Shown: one piece after another, positions 56,722-64,000 of the stretch | Layout of the letters: each line of letters opens with the position of its first letter | Position numbering within the stretch: position 1 is the stretch's first letter | DNA from: Rhodobacter sp. | GTDB lineage: Bacteria > Pseudomonadota > Alphaproteobacteria > Rhodobacterales > Rhodobacteraceae | Direction: 5' to 3' | DNA length: 64,000 nt | Assembly (NCBI GenBank): GCA_030066215.1 | Contig: JASJCA010000002.1 | Span: 1-64,000, forward strand | Position numbers and translations under genes: made by a program | Notes under the pieces: generated by a model | The model's database searches: none | The model's input: only the letters and a program-made list of their open reading frames with translations | What the model was told of the DNA's origin: nothing

Positions 56722-57528
56722 ATGTGGCGCGTGTTTGTCTTCCTGTGCGTATTCCTGCTGGTTCCCGCAACTGCCGCGGCCCAGACCACCGGGCTGAAGC
56801 GGCTGACCCTGCGCCAGGACCTCTTGGGGTTCGAGGCGGTGGGGCGGCTCGATCTGGGCGATGCGGCCTATTGCTCGGGCGTGCTGATCGCGCCGGACAT
56901 CGTGCTGACCGCGGCGCATTGCGTCGGACGGGTGGCGACCGGCCAGGTCGCGATCGACAAGGTGCGGTTCCGCTCCGGGCTGCGCGACGGCGAGGCGGTG
57001 GCCGAGCGGCGGGCCAAGGCGGTGGCGCTCCATCCCGGTTATCGCATCGGCGGGCCGATGACCTTGCGCAACATCCGCAACGATGTGGCGCTGGTGCAGT
57101 TGGACTCGGCGATACCGGCGGCCACAGCGGCGCCGTTCCGGGTCGACCGGCTGCCCGGTCCGAACCGGGCGGTGAGCGTCGTCAGCTATGCCCGCGGTCG
57201 GTCAGAGGCGCTGTCCTGGCAGGGCGAATGCCGGGTGCTGGGCCGCCGGGCGGAGCTCTTCGCCTTCAATTGCGACGTGACCTTCGGCGCCTCCGGTGCG
57301 CCGGTCTTCGACCGCTCGGGCGGCCGGGCGCGGATCGTGTCGCTGATCTCGGCCGGGTCGCGAGCCACGGACGGCGTGGTCGCCTTCGGCATGGAACTGC
57401 CGGCGGCGGTGGCGCAGCTGCAGCGCGCGCTGCGGACCGGGAACGGGGTGTCGACGGGGGTGCGAAAGCCCACCGCGGAAGAGCTGGCGCGGCGGGCGAC
57501 CGGCGGGGCGAAATTCGTCCGGCCGTGA
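56722..57528 (+). CDS. Secreted trypsin-like serine protease 2
   Basis: 268 residues. A signal peptide of about 20 residues (VFLCVFLLVPATAAA). Triad His 66 in LTAAHC, Asp 121 in NDVALVQ and Ser 191 in GASGAP. It shares the layout and the C-terminal GAKFxRP ending with the first protease, so the pair arose by tandem duplication. The targets are unknown. Confidence 0.88.
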   Translation: MWRVFVFLCVFLLVPATAAAQTTGLKRLTLRQDLLGFEAVGRLDLGDAAYCSGVLIAPDIVLTAAHCVGRVATGQVAIDKVRFRSGLRDGEAVAERRAKAVALHPGYRIGGPMTLRNIRNDVALVQLDSAIPAATAAPFRVDRLPGPNRAVSVVSYARGRSEALSWQGECRVLGRRAELFAFNCDVTFGASGAPVFDRSGGRARIVSLISAGSRATDGVVAFGMELPAAVAQLQRALRTGNGVSTGVRKPTAEELARRATGGAKFVRP

Positions 57529-57725
57529 TCCCGGATCGCGGGGTGTGACGGAAATGAGCCGCGCGGGACGCGCGGCGCCGGTTCCTCCCCATCCTCGGCT
57601 GCGCCTGCGGTGGGGGCCCGCCGCGTGTGGCCGGTGCGGGGCGATGGTCCCAGGGGTGCGCGGGCCGTGGCGTCTCTGTTTTTTGCTGAGAGGACCGGCC
57701 GAGGGCCGGTCATGGTCGATGTTTT

Positions 57726-57805
57726 GCCGCTCCGCCTTCCTGTCAACGCCGGGCCGGGCTGCGCCCGGGCGCCTTCGGCGCGCCTTGACAGGGCGGCGGA
57801 GCGGC
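57726..57805. repeat. 80-bp inverted repeat with inner hairpins
   Basis: Outer arms GCCGCTCCGCC + CTGTCAA (57726-57746) pair with TTGACAG + GGCGGAGCGGC (57785-57805), with three bases between parts partly mismatched. The centre can form two more hairpins (CCGGGC-TGC-GCCCGG and GGCGCC-TTC-GGCGCG). The whole could fold as a cloverleaf. Confidence 0.75.
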
Positions 57806-57829
57806 GGCGCGCCCTGGTTTCCGAGGGGG

Positions 57830-57860
57830 CTTGAAACCGCCGTGGGCGCTTCCCACATCT
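57830..57860 (+). promoter_or_regulatory. Sigma-32-like promoter of hsp20
   Basis: CTTGAAA (57830-57836), 16-base spacer, CCACATCT (57853-57860), one base from the E. coli sigma-32 consensus CCCCATNT. The -10 element ends 93 bases before the hsp20 ATG. Fits a heat-shock gene. Confidence 0.65.
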
Positions 57861-57953
57861 GGCTCGGACGCCGCATTGGCGGGTCCGTTTCAACCGATGG
57901 CCCGTCCGACCTTGGAGGGCCGAATATCGTTATCGCTCACTGGAGGATGACCT

Positions 57954-58436
57954 ATGCGTAACTACGACTTTGCACCGCTCTACCGCGCGACCGTCGGTTT
58001 CGACCGCATCGCCGACCTGATGGACCGGGTTCTGACCGCCGACGTCGCCCAGCCCACCTATCCGCCCTACAACATCGAAAAGACCGCTGAGGACGCCTAT
58101 CGCATCTCGCTCGCCGTCGCCGGGTTCACCGAGGACGAGCTGTCGGTCGAGGTGAAGGAAAACTCGCTGGTGATCGCGGCCCGCAAGGCCGAGGACGACG
58201 CGCCGCGCACCTATCTGCATCGCGGCATCGCCACCCGCGCCTTCGAGCGCAAGTTCCAACTGGCCGACCATATTCGCGTCGCCGGAGCGGCGCATGAGAA
58301 CGGCATGCTGCACATCGACCTGGTTCGCGAGATCCCCGAGGCGCTGAAGCCGCGCCGGATCGAGATCACCAACGGCAAGACTGTGGAGGCCAAAGCCGTC
58401 GAAGCGCCGAAGCGCAAGGCGGCCAAAGCTAAGTAA
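57954..58436 (+). CDS. Small heat shock protein Hsp20
   Basis: 160 residues from ATG 57954, preceded by GGAGGA. The alpha-crystallin domain covers about 35-130 (YRISLAVAGFTEDELSVEVKENSLVI, then FERKFQLADHIRVAGAAHENGMLHIDL). Preceded by a sigma-32-like promoter and followed by a strong terminator. It is an ATP-independent holdase. The lysine-rich tail is unusually basic (PKRKAAKAK). Confidence 0.93.
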   Translation: MRNYDFAPLYRATVGFDRIADLMDRVLTADVAQPTYPPYNIEKTAEDAYRISLAVAGFTEDELSVEVKENSLVIAARKAEDDAPRTYLHRGIATRAFERKFQLADHIRVAGAAHENGMLHIDLVREIPEALKPRRIEITNGKTVEAKAVEAPKRKAAKAK

Positions 58437-58460
58437 TCAGTTCTCTGCTTCGTGTGTGGG

Positions 58461-58494
58461 AAGGGCGCGCTGGGGAGGAGCGCGCCCTTTTCGT
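58461..58494 (+). terminator. Rho-independent terminator after hsp20
   Basis: Perfect 11-bp stem AAGGGCGCGCT (58461-58471) / AGCGCGCCCTT (58479-58489) with a 7-base loop and TTCGTTT after it, placed 25 bases after the hsp20 stop. Confidence 0.85.
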
Positions 58495-58535
58495 TTGTGC
58501 TGGGGATGAGTATTCGGCGGGAACTCGTAGCCGGT

Positions 58536-60533
58536 TCACTGCGATAGACTGTCGGCCAGCCGCATCAGCGTGACCGCCTCGCGGCGATAGCCGAACGTGT
58601 CCTCGCCGGTGGCCACCTCGGCCAGGGAAATGGCGTCGGCGTAGGACCAATCGCCCAGATACACTCCGCCCTGCAGCAACTGCCCGAAACCCGCGATGGC
58701 CGCGGCGAAGTCGCTATCCTCGTTGCCGCCGTCCATATCCGGCGTGATCGGTAGTTCGATCAGTTGGCTGACATCCGCGCCCGGCTCTTTGTAGCGCAGC
58801 CGCAGGAAGGCCAGTTCCTCGCTTTCGGCCTGCTCGGTCGTCACCGGTGTATAGCGCAGCGGGTCGTTCAGCACGGCGGGCGAGCCCATGGGCGTGATCT
58901 CATAGATCGCCGTCACCGCGTGGCCCGCGCCGATTTCCCCGGCGTCGACCCTGTCGTTGTTGAAATCCTCGCGCCTCAGCTCGCGGGTCTCATAGCCGAT
59001 CAGCCGGTATTCGGCGACGTTGACCGGGTTGAACTCGACCTGGATCTTGACGTCGTTGGCGATCGGGAAGAGCGCGCCGGTCAGCTGGTCGACCAGCACC
59101 TTCTGCGCCTCGCTGAGCGTGTCGATATAGGCCGCCTGGCCGTTGCCGTTCTGCGCCAAGGCCTGCATCGTGGCGTCGTCGAGGTTGCCGCGGCCGAAGC
59201 CCAGGACGGACAAGTAGGTGCCGCTGTCGCGCTTTTCCGCAATGAAGTCCTTGAGCCGTTCGGGGTCGCTGAGCCCGACGTTGAAATCGCCGTCGGTGGC
59301 CAGGATCACGCGTGTCACCTCGCCGTCGGTGGCCATCGCCTCGGCCGTGGCATAGGCCTGCTGCAGCCCCGCTTGGCCGGCGGTGGAGCCGCCGGCGCCG
59401 AGCCGGTCGAGGGCGGCGAGGATCGTGGCGCGTTCGCTTGAGGGCGTTGCGTCCAGAACCCGCCCCGCCGAGCCCGCATAGGTGACGATGGCGACCTGGT
59501 CCTGCGGATCGAGCTGGCCGAGCATCAGCCTGAACGACTGCTTCAGAAGCGGCAGCTTGTTCGGCTGGTCCATCGAGCCGGAGGTGTCGATCAGGAAGAC
59601 CAGGTTCAGCGGCGGGCGGTCGTCCAAGGCGGGCATCCGGCCCTGCAGCGCGATGTGCATCAGCTGGGTGTCGGGGTTCCAGGGCGTCTGGCCGAGCGTA
59701 ATCGTGGGCCGGAACGGGGCGTCGTCGGCGGCGGGCACAGGGTATCGGTAGGGGAAGTAATTCACCATCTCTTCGATCCGCACGGCGTCGGCGGGGGGCA
59801 GATACCCGTTCATCAAGGACGAGCGGACCACGGAATAACTGGCGGTGTCGACGTCGATCGAGAAGGTCGAGACCGGGTCGTCGGCGGCGATCTTGACCGG
59901 GTTGGGGTCTTCGTTGGCGAAGGCCTCGGTGTTCTCGTCGGGCACGATCACCGGGTCGGGGAACGGCGCGGGGTGTTCGAGGATCAGACCGCCGAAGCCG
60001 TCGGCCTCGGGCGCGACCTTGGCCGGTGCGGCGGCGGAAGGCGCGGCCTGGCGGCGCCCCTCCGCGAATCCCAGGCGCAGGCGGTCGTCGCTGCCGGTCG
60101 CGGCCTGGTCAGTGACCGGGGAGGGCTCGATGAGCACCGGTTCATCCTCGACGCGGGCCAATTCCTCGGCCGTGACCTCGGTTTCGGTATCGACAGTATC
60201 CTGAAGCACGACGTCGGGTGGGATCACGACGCCAGGTCTCGGCGGGCCCTCGCGCATCACGGGAATCAGGGCGACGAGGCCGACGGCGACGAGCGCGGTG
60301 GTGACGGTCAGCGAGGGGCGCGCGGTGAGGGTGGAAAGCATCTGGCCTACTCCTTTGGCAACACCCGCCCAGAACGTGGGGCGGTCAGGGGTAGGACGTG
60401 GCTCGGCACCCGATCCTTGGGCGCGGTCGTAGATTTCTTGCGCGCGGGCCAGGGTGTCAGCTCTTTTCGCCGGGTCGGGTGGCGGTGTGGCGGCGTCGAA
60501 CGCGGCTTTCAGGTCGTCGAGCGGGTCGGTCAT
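58536..60533 (-). CDS. Membrane-anchored VWA protein co-encoded with an ECF sigma factor
   Basis: 665 residues. A cytoplasmic N-terminus of about 70 residues ([19 protein letters not shown]) is followed by one membrane helix at about 74-93, an acidic spacer, and a VWA domain with [14 protein letters not shown] (DxSxS metal site), then the C-terminal part seen in YfbK-like proteins. The stop-to-start overlap with the ECF gene (60530-60533) suggests a regulatory pair, with the short N-terminus as a possible anti-sigma segment. That role is inference. Confidence 0.85.
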   Translation of the reverse strand: MTDPLDDLKAAFDAATPPPDPAKRADTLARAQEIYDRAQGSGAEPRPTPDRPTFWAGVAKGVGQMLSTLTARPSLTVTTALVAVGLVALIPVMREGPPRPGVVIPPDVVLQDTVDTETEVTAEELARVEDEPVLIEPSPVTDQAATGSDDRLRLGFAEGRRQAAPSAAAPAKVAPEADGFGGLILEHPAPFPDPVIVPDENTEAFANEDPNPVKIAADDPVSTFSIDVDTASYSVVRSSLMNGYLPPADAVRIEEMVNYFPYRYPVPAADDAPFRPTITLGQTPWNPDTQLMHIALQGRMPALDDRPPLNLVFLIDTSGSMDQPNKLPLLKQSFRLMLGQLDPQDQVAIVTYAGSAGRVLDATPSSERATILAALDRLGAGGSTAGQAGLQQAYATAEAMATDGEVTRVILATDGDFNVGLSDPERLKDFIAEKRDSGTYLSVLGFGRGNLDDATMQALAQNGNGQAAYIDTLSEAQKVLVDQLTGALFPIANDVKIQVEFNPVNVAEYRLIGYETRELRREDFNNDRVDAGEIGAGHAVTAIYEITPMGSPAVLNDPLRYTPVTTEQAESEELAFLRLRYKEPGADVSQLIELPITPDMDGGNEDSDFAAAIAGFGQLLQGGVYLGDWSYADAISLAEVATGEDTFGYRREAVTLMRLADSLSQ

Positions 60534-61075
60534 GCGTTCAATTCCTCTTCGCGCAAGGCGCGCAGGCGTTTGCGGATTTCGCTGAGACGCCAGGCGACGG
60601 TGCCTTCGGAAATGCCCAGCACCTCAGCGGCCTGCGCCTGCGTCAGCTCGTCGCCCACGGTCAGCGCGGCGGTGTCGCGCAGGTCATCGGGCAGTGAGGC
60701 CATCGCGGCCTGCAGCCAGTCGAGCCCCTGCGCGGTGTCGAGCGCTGCCGCGCGGCGGTTCTTTTCCCAATCGCCCCAGCCCTCGGCAGCCTTGGCGCGA
60801 ATGGCGGCGCGGCGGCGGCGGTCGTGGGCGGCGTTGACGGCGATGCGGTAGAGCCAGGTGGTGAACCGCGCCTCGCCGCGAAAGCCTCGCAGTTTGGTCG
60901 GCAGGGCGAGGCAGATATCCTGCGTGAGATCCTCGGCCGCCTCGCGGCGCCCGGTCAGGCGGAAAGCGAGGCGAAAGAGGCCATCGTAGTGGCGAGCGAG
61001 CAGAGCGGCAAACGCCTCCCGATCCCCGCCGGCGGCGGCCCGAGCCAGATCGTCGTCGCCGGTTGTCATGCGCAT
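60530..61075 (-). CDS. ECF RNA polymerase sigma factor
   Basis: 181 residues from ATG 61075. Sigma-2 region around FAALLARHYDGLFRLAFRLTGRREAAEDLTQDI, and sigma-4 helix-turn-helix around ELTQAQAAEVLGISEGTVAWRLSEIRKRL. An internal ATG (61069) is also possible. It overlaps the VWA gene, probably its regulator or sensor partner. Role: transcription of a small regulon in response to an envelope or other signal, not identified here. Confidence 0.9.
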   Translation of the reverse strand: MRMTTGDDDLARAAAGGDREAFAALLARHYDGLFRLAFRLTGRREAAEDLTQDICLALPTKLRGFRGEARFTTWLYRIAVNAAHDRRRRAAIRAKAAEGWGDWEKNRRAAALDTAQGLDWLQAAMASLPDDLRDTAALTVGDELTQAQAAEVLGISEGTVAWRLSEIRKRLRALREEELNA

Positions 61076-61662
61076 CACAATGAGTACGACGCGCCGGGGC
61101 GGTCAATCCTTGGACGCGGCGTGGGCTTTTTGCGTTTGGCGTGATCTTTGGCGCGAAGATCGGGCCTCGTCCTTGGCCTGAAGCTGCCGGTCTAGGCGCG
61201 CACGAAACCTGAGGCTCGACTGGACGAAGGGGTGCGACCAGCCATGAGAGCGGCCGCCACTTGATCTGTGGAATCGCCGCTTCCCAGCGGATAGGTTGCA
61301 AGGATTTCAATCGGCTAACCGGGGTTTACTCGCCCTTGGAGTCGGCCCTTCGTCGCTTGGACCAAGGGCGCGATGCAATGGCGACATGGGCGCGAACCCT
61401 GGTTGAAGCCGCGGGCATGAATGGTTGGCCGGGTCACACGATTTCCTGGAGCCATCAAGGCCCGCTCCGCGCCAACGACCAACAACTGGCGGCCCCGTCA
61501 TCAGCCCTCCTACCGCAATTCAGCGCGGGCGAGAACTCCACGTCGTGTTTCGACTTCACATAAGGCCAAGCCGCAGCGGCGCACCGGCTCACGCTCACGG
61601 CGCCGGCGCGCGGGTCAGGGACGACCGGACACCCCAGCAGAAATGGCTTTGCTGCGTCGACC
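61076..61662. other. 587-base gap
   Basis: Between the ECF gene and the Hint gene, both minus strand. It should include the promoter of the ECF operon, but I find no clear ECF-type sites. No supported gene is seen. Confidence 0.45.
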
Positions 61663-62676
61663 TCAGGCGGCTCTGGATATTGCGCCGGCTTTGGCGGTGC
61701 CGCGCAGGCTGGCGATCAGTTGGGCCTCGTCCGTCGTCAGGCAAGGCCGCGCGGTGGTCCGGTGCCGGATCACGGCGGGCAGCCCCTCGGCCCGCACGCC
61801 CGGCGCGACGGCCGGGCGGCGCGCGGCAAAGAGGCTCTCGCACCAGATCCCGTTGGCGCAGACGATCTGGTGCGCGTCGAAGAGCAGGTGGTAATAGGTG
61901 AAGCCCGCCAGTGAGACCCCGTGCGGGGCCGGCGGCGCGATGTGCTGGGCCGCGGCCAGCGCCTCGTCCACGCCGAAGTGCAGGGCGATGTCGCCGCCCT
62001 GCAGCAGCACCCGTTGCTGCGGCGAGACCAAGAGCGGCCGCTCCGGGGCCGGCCGCCCGAGGCCGTCCGCACCGACCTGAACCGGGCGCAGCGCGGGCCG
62101 CTCGGCCAGCTGCCGCGCGCTCAGCGTATAGCGGCCGATCCAGCGCAACACCTGCGTGCCGCCGTCGCGGGTGATCACCCGGTCGCCGCGGGCGAGCCAG
62201 TCGATCGGTAACGTGCCGTCCGCCGTGGCGATCATCGTGCCGGGCCCGAAGCAGGGCACGTCCGCCAGCTGGCTGTATTGCAGCGCGTTGCCGGCATTGA
62301 CGTCGTCATAGTAGGTCGCGTCGTAGATCACCCCCGTCTGCAGCGGCGCCGAGACCACGTAGCCCACCAGCTGGCCGCCGATCTCCAGCCGCTCCAGGTC
62401 GATCACGGGGCCGGCGCCGTCGATGGTCAGGCCGACATACTCCTCATCATAGACCTGCCCCTTGGCGATGGGCGTGCCGTCCATCGTCCGGATCAACACG
62501 TTCTGATCGCGGTCATAGCCGACCTCGTCGGCCGGTGTGTCTCCGTCGAGCGTGGCGCCGTTGTCGTCCCAGACGAAGTCCAGCCGGTGGATGGCCGGAT
62601 CGTAGTCTGGGCGCAGGGACCAGGTCTCTTCATCCGGGTCGTAGATCAAGGCGTCGGGCGAATATCCAATGGTCAC
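61663..62676 (-). CDS. Hint-domain protein, secreted type likely
   Basis: 337 residues from GTG 62676, preceded by AGGA; the longer frame overlaps nth and is rejected. The Hint domain (about 165-300) starts CFGPGTMIATADGTLPIDWL and has RGDRVITRDGG and the HQIVCANGIWCESL loop; it is the intein/hedgehog-type self-splicing fold. Without an extein it could cleave itself off its N-terminal part. No role is known; such genes are common in Rhodobacteraceae. Confidence 0.82.
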   Translation of the reverse strand: MTIGYSPDALIYDPDEETWSLRPDYDPAIHRLDFVWDDNGATLDGDTPADEVGYDRDQNVLIRTMDGTPIAKGQVYDEEYVGLTIDGAGPVIDLERLEIGGQLVGYVVSAPLQTGVIYDATYYDDVNAGNALQYSQLADVPCFGPGTMIATADGTLPIDWLARGDRVITRDGGTQVLRWIGRYTLSARQLAERPALRPVQVGADGLGRPAPERPLLVSPQQRVLLQGGDIALHFGVDEALAAAQHIAPPAPHGVSLAGFTYYHLLFDAHQIVCANGIWCESLFAARRPAVAPGVRAEGLPAVIRHRTTARPCLTTDEAQLIASLRGTAKAGAISRAA

Positions 62677-62793
62677 TGGGCAGATCCTGGCGTCTCGCCA
62701 AAGACCCTGCTCCAAACATGGCAAAAATCGGGTTAATCGCCGCGCGGTTTTTGCCGCTTGCCGCCGTCCAGGCAGCGTTGCATATCCCGCGGG

Positions 62794-63438
62794 ATGGCCA
62801 AGCAGCTCGACTACCACACGATCCGCGCGATCTTCGCCCGCTTCCGCGCGCATGAGGCGGAACCGAAGGGCGAGCTTGAACACGTCAACGCGTTCACCCT
62901 GCTCGTCGCCGTGGCCCTGAGCGCCCAGGCCACCGATGTCGGCGTGAACCGCGCCACCCGCGAGCTTTTCAAGGTCGCCGACACACCGCAGAAGATGCTC
63001 GACCTCGGCGAGGAGCGCCTGATCGAGTACATCAAGACCATTGGGCTTTACCGCAACAAGGCGAAGAACGTCATCAAGCTTTCCCGCATCCTGGTCGATT
63101 ACTACGGCGGCGAAGTGCCGTCGTCCCGCGCCGCACTGCAGTCGCTGCCGGGCGTGGGGCGCAAGACCGCCAACGTGGTGCTGAACATGTGGTGGGGCCA
63201 GCCGGCGCAAGCGGTCGACACCCACATATTCCGCGTCGGCAACCGCACCGGTATCGCGCCGGGCAAGGACGTCGACGCCGTCGAACGGGCCATCGAGGAC
63301 AACGTGCCGGCCGAGTTTCAGCGCCACGCGCATCACTGGCTAATCCTGCACGGCCGCTACATCTGCAAGGCGCGCAAACCGATGTGCCCGACCTGCATCA
63401 TCAACGATCTCTGCCCATTCGAGGAGAAGACCACGTGA
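62794..63438 (+). CDS. nth: Endonuclease III
   Basis: 214 residues from ATG 62794. Helix-hairpin-helix LPGVGRKTANVVL with catalytic Lys, catalytic Asp in VDTHIFRVGNR, and a 4Fe-4S cluster CKARKPMCPTCIINDLC (CX6CX2CX5C). It is a DNA glycosylase/AP lyase that removes oxidised pyrimidines. The next gene starts four bases before its stop. Confidence 0.94.
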   Translation: MAKQLDYHTIRAIFARFRAHEAEPKGELEHVNAFTLLVAVALSAQATDVGVNRATRELFKVADTPQKMLDLGEERLIEYIKTIGLYRNKAKNVIKLSRILVDYYGGEVPSSRAALQSLPGVGRKTANVVLNMWWGQPAQAVDTHIFRVGNRTGIAPGKDVDAVERAIEDNVPAEFQRHAHHWLILHGRYICKARKPMCPTCIINDLCPFEEKTT

Positions 63439-64000
63439 GCAAACGCTTCCAAATCGTCGGCATCGGCAACGCCATGGTCGATGTGCTGGCCCATGCCGAC
63501 GACGCCTTTCTGACTGAGAACGGCGTCGAGAAGGGCATCATGCAGCTGATCGATATGGACCGCGGCGTCGAGCTTTACTCCAAGATCGGCCCGGCGCAGG
63601 AAATCTCCGGCGGCTCGGCGGCCAACACCATCGCCGGTGTCGCGCATCTGGGCGGCCGCACGGCCTATGTCGGCAAGGTCAAGGACGACCAGCTCGGTGC
63701 GATCTTCGCCCACGATTTGCGCGCGCAAGGGGCGGTCTACGAGACCGCGTTGGCGCCCAAGGAGCATCCGGCCGAGACCGGACGCTGCATCGTGCTGGTC
63801 ACGCCGGATGGCGAACGCTCGATGAACACCTATCTCGGGGTCACCGAATTTCTTCATCCCGACGACGTCGACGAGGCGATGATGGCGGACGCGGAGTGGA
63901 TTTTTCTGGAAGGCTACCGCTTCGACGGGCCCGACAGCCACGAGGCCTTTGCCAAGGCGATCCAAGCCTGCCGCGGGGCCGGGGGCAAGGTGTCGATCAC
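63435..64000 (+). CDS. PfkB-family sugar/nucleoside kinase, 5' part
   Basis: About 188 residues are present; the gene is cut by the window edge. Starts GTG 63435 and overlaps the nth stop. The N-terminus reads FQIVGIGNAMVDVLAHAD, with GGSAANTIAGVAHLGGRTAYVG, the PfkB signature 1. Adenosine-kinase-like members have this layout. Substrate is not determined. Confidence 0.85.
   Translation, partial: MSKRFQIVGIGNAMVDVLAHADDAFLTENGVEKGIMQLIDMDRGVELYSKIGPAQEISGGSAANTIAGVAHLGGRTAYVGKVKDDQLGAIFAHDLRAQGAVYETALAPKEHPAETGRCIVLVTPDGERSMNTYLGVTEFLHPDDVDEAMMADAEWIFLEGYRFDGPDSHEAFAKAIQACRGAGGKVSI

Larger units (their letters stand above)
57529..57953. other. 425-base gap with stems, long inverted repeat and heat-shock promoter
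   Basis: In order: stem GCCGCGC/GCGCGGC (57558-57576), stem GACCGGCC/GGCCGGTC (57693-57711), the long inverted repeat at 57726-57805 and a sigma-32-like promoter at 57830-57860. No gene is supported. Confidence 0.6.

Overview
The window looks like a chromosomal segment of a high-GC alphaproteobacterium of the Rhodobacterales/Rhodobacteraceae type. It shows the infA-maf-rng order at the left edge, solute-binding-protein ABC transporters in large number, a GlpV/S/T/P/Q/U glycerol transporter, glcDEF, and bchE-bchJ with FnrL-like and PpsR-like boxes. The last point means the organism (or a recent ancestor) makes bacteriochlorophyll under low oxygen. No phage, insertion sequence, plasmid or CRISPR signal is seen. 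I could not run homology searches, so family names rest on motifs, length and context.

Layout. 1-1801: end of infA, maf, a short RNase E/G gene. 2198-2272: tRNA-Phe(GAA). 2680-6884: a P-type cation ATPase and a secreted octaheme c-type cytochrome. 7232-9003: divergent AraC regulator / phytanoyl-CoA dioxygenase-like pair. 9073-17932 (minus strand): a ThuA-type sugar operon reading SBP, two permeases, 2-hydroxyacid dehydrogenase, ATPase, LacI regulator, ThuA, with a family-5 SBP behind it; paired LacI-type operators sit upstream of the first gene. 18539-20897: an MDR oxidoreductase and a Gfo/Idh/MocA (ThuB-like) dehydrogenase. 21277-26470: small membrane protein, fatty acid desaturase, PPK2, universal stress protein and BCCT transporter, which together look like a stress and osmoadaptation neighbourhood. 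27077-33096: glycerol ABC transporter operon. 33172-38454 (minus): RbsB/C/A-like sugar transporter with two TIM-barrel isomerases and an atypical SDR.

38525-46543: a DUF1285 gene divergent from a MoxR / small secreted protein / DUF58 / DUF4159 / VWA-like membrane cluster (Bat-like). 46677-47939: VOC protein and LysE exporter. 48237-50493: bchE and bchJ. 50599-51557 (minus): DUF4177, YidD-like and a small secreted protein. 51770-55710: glycolate oxidase glcDEF with a palindrome touching the ribosome-binding site. 55899-57528: two tandem secreted trypsin-like proteases. 57954-58436: Hsp20 behind a heat-shock-type promoter. 58536-61075 (minus): ECF sigma factor overlapping a membrane-anchored VWA protein. 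61663-62676 (minus): Hint-domain protein. 62794-64000: nth and the start of a PfkB-family kinase.

The most notable non-coding signals are the bchE control region, a four-unit 11-bp tandem repeat before the VOC gene, two dispersed copies of a double-hairpin repeat whose 3' end supplies the ribosome-binding site of the next gene, and an 80-bp inverted repeat with inner hairpins just upstream of the hsp20 promoter.
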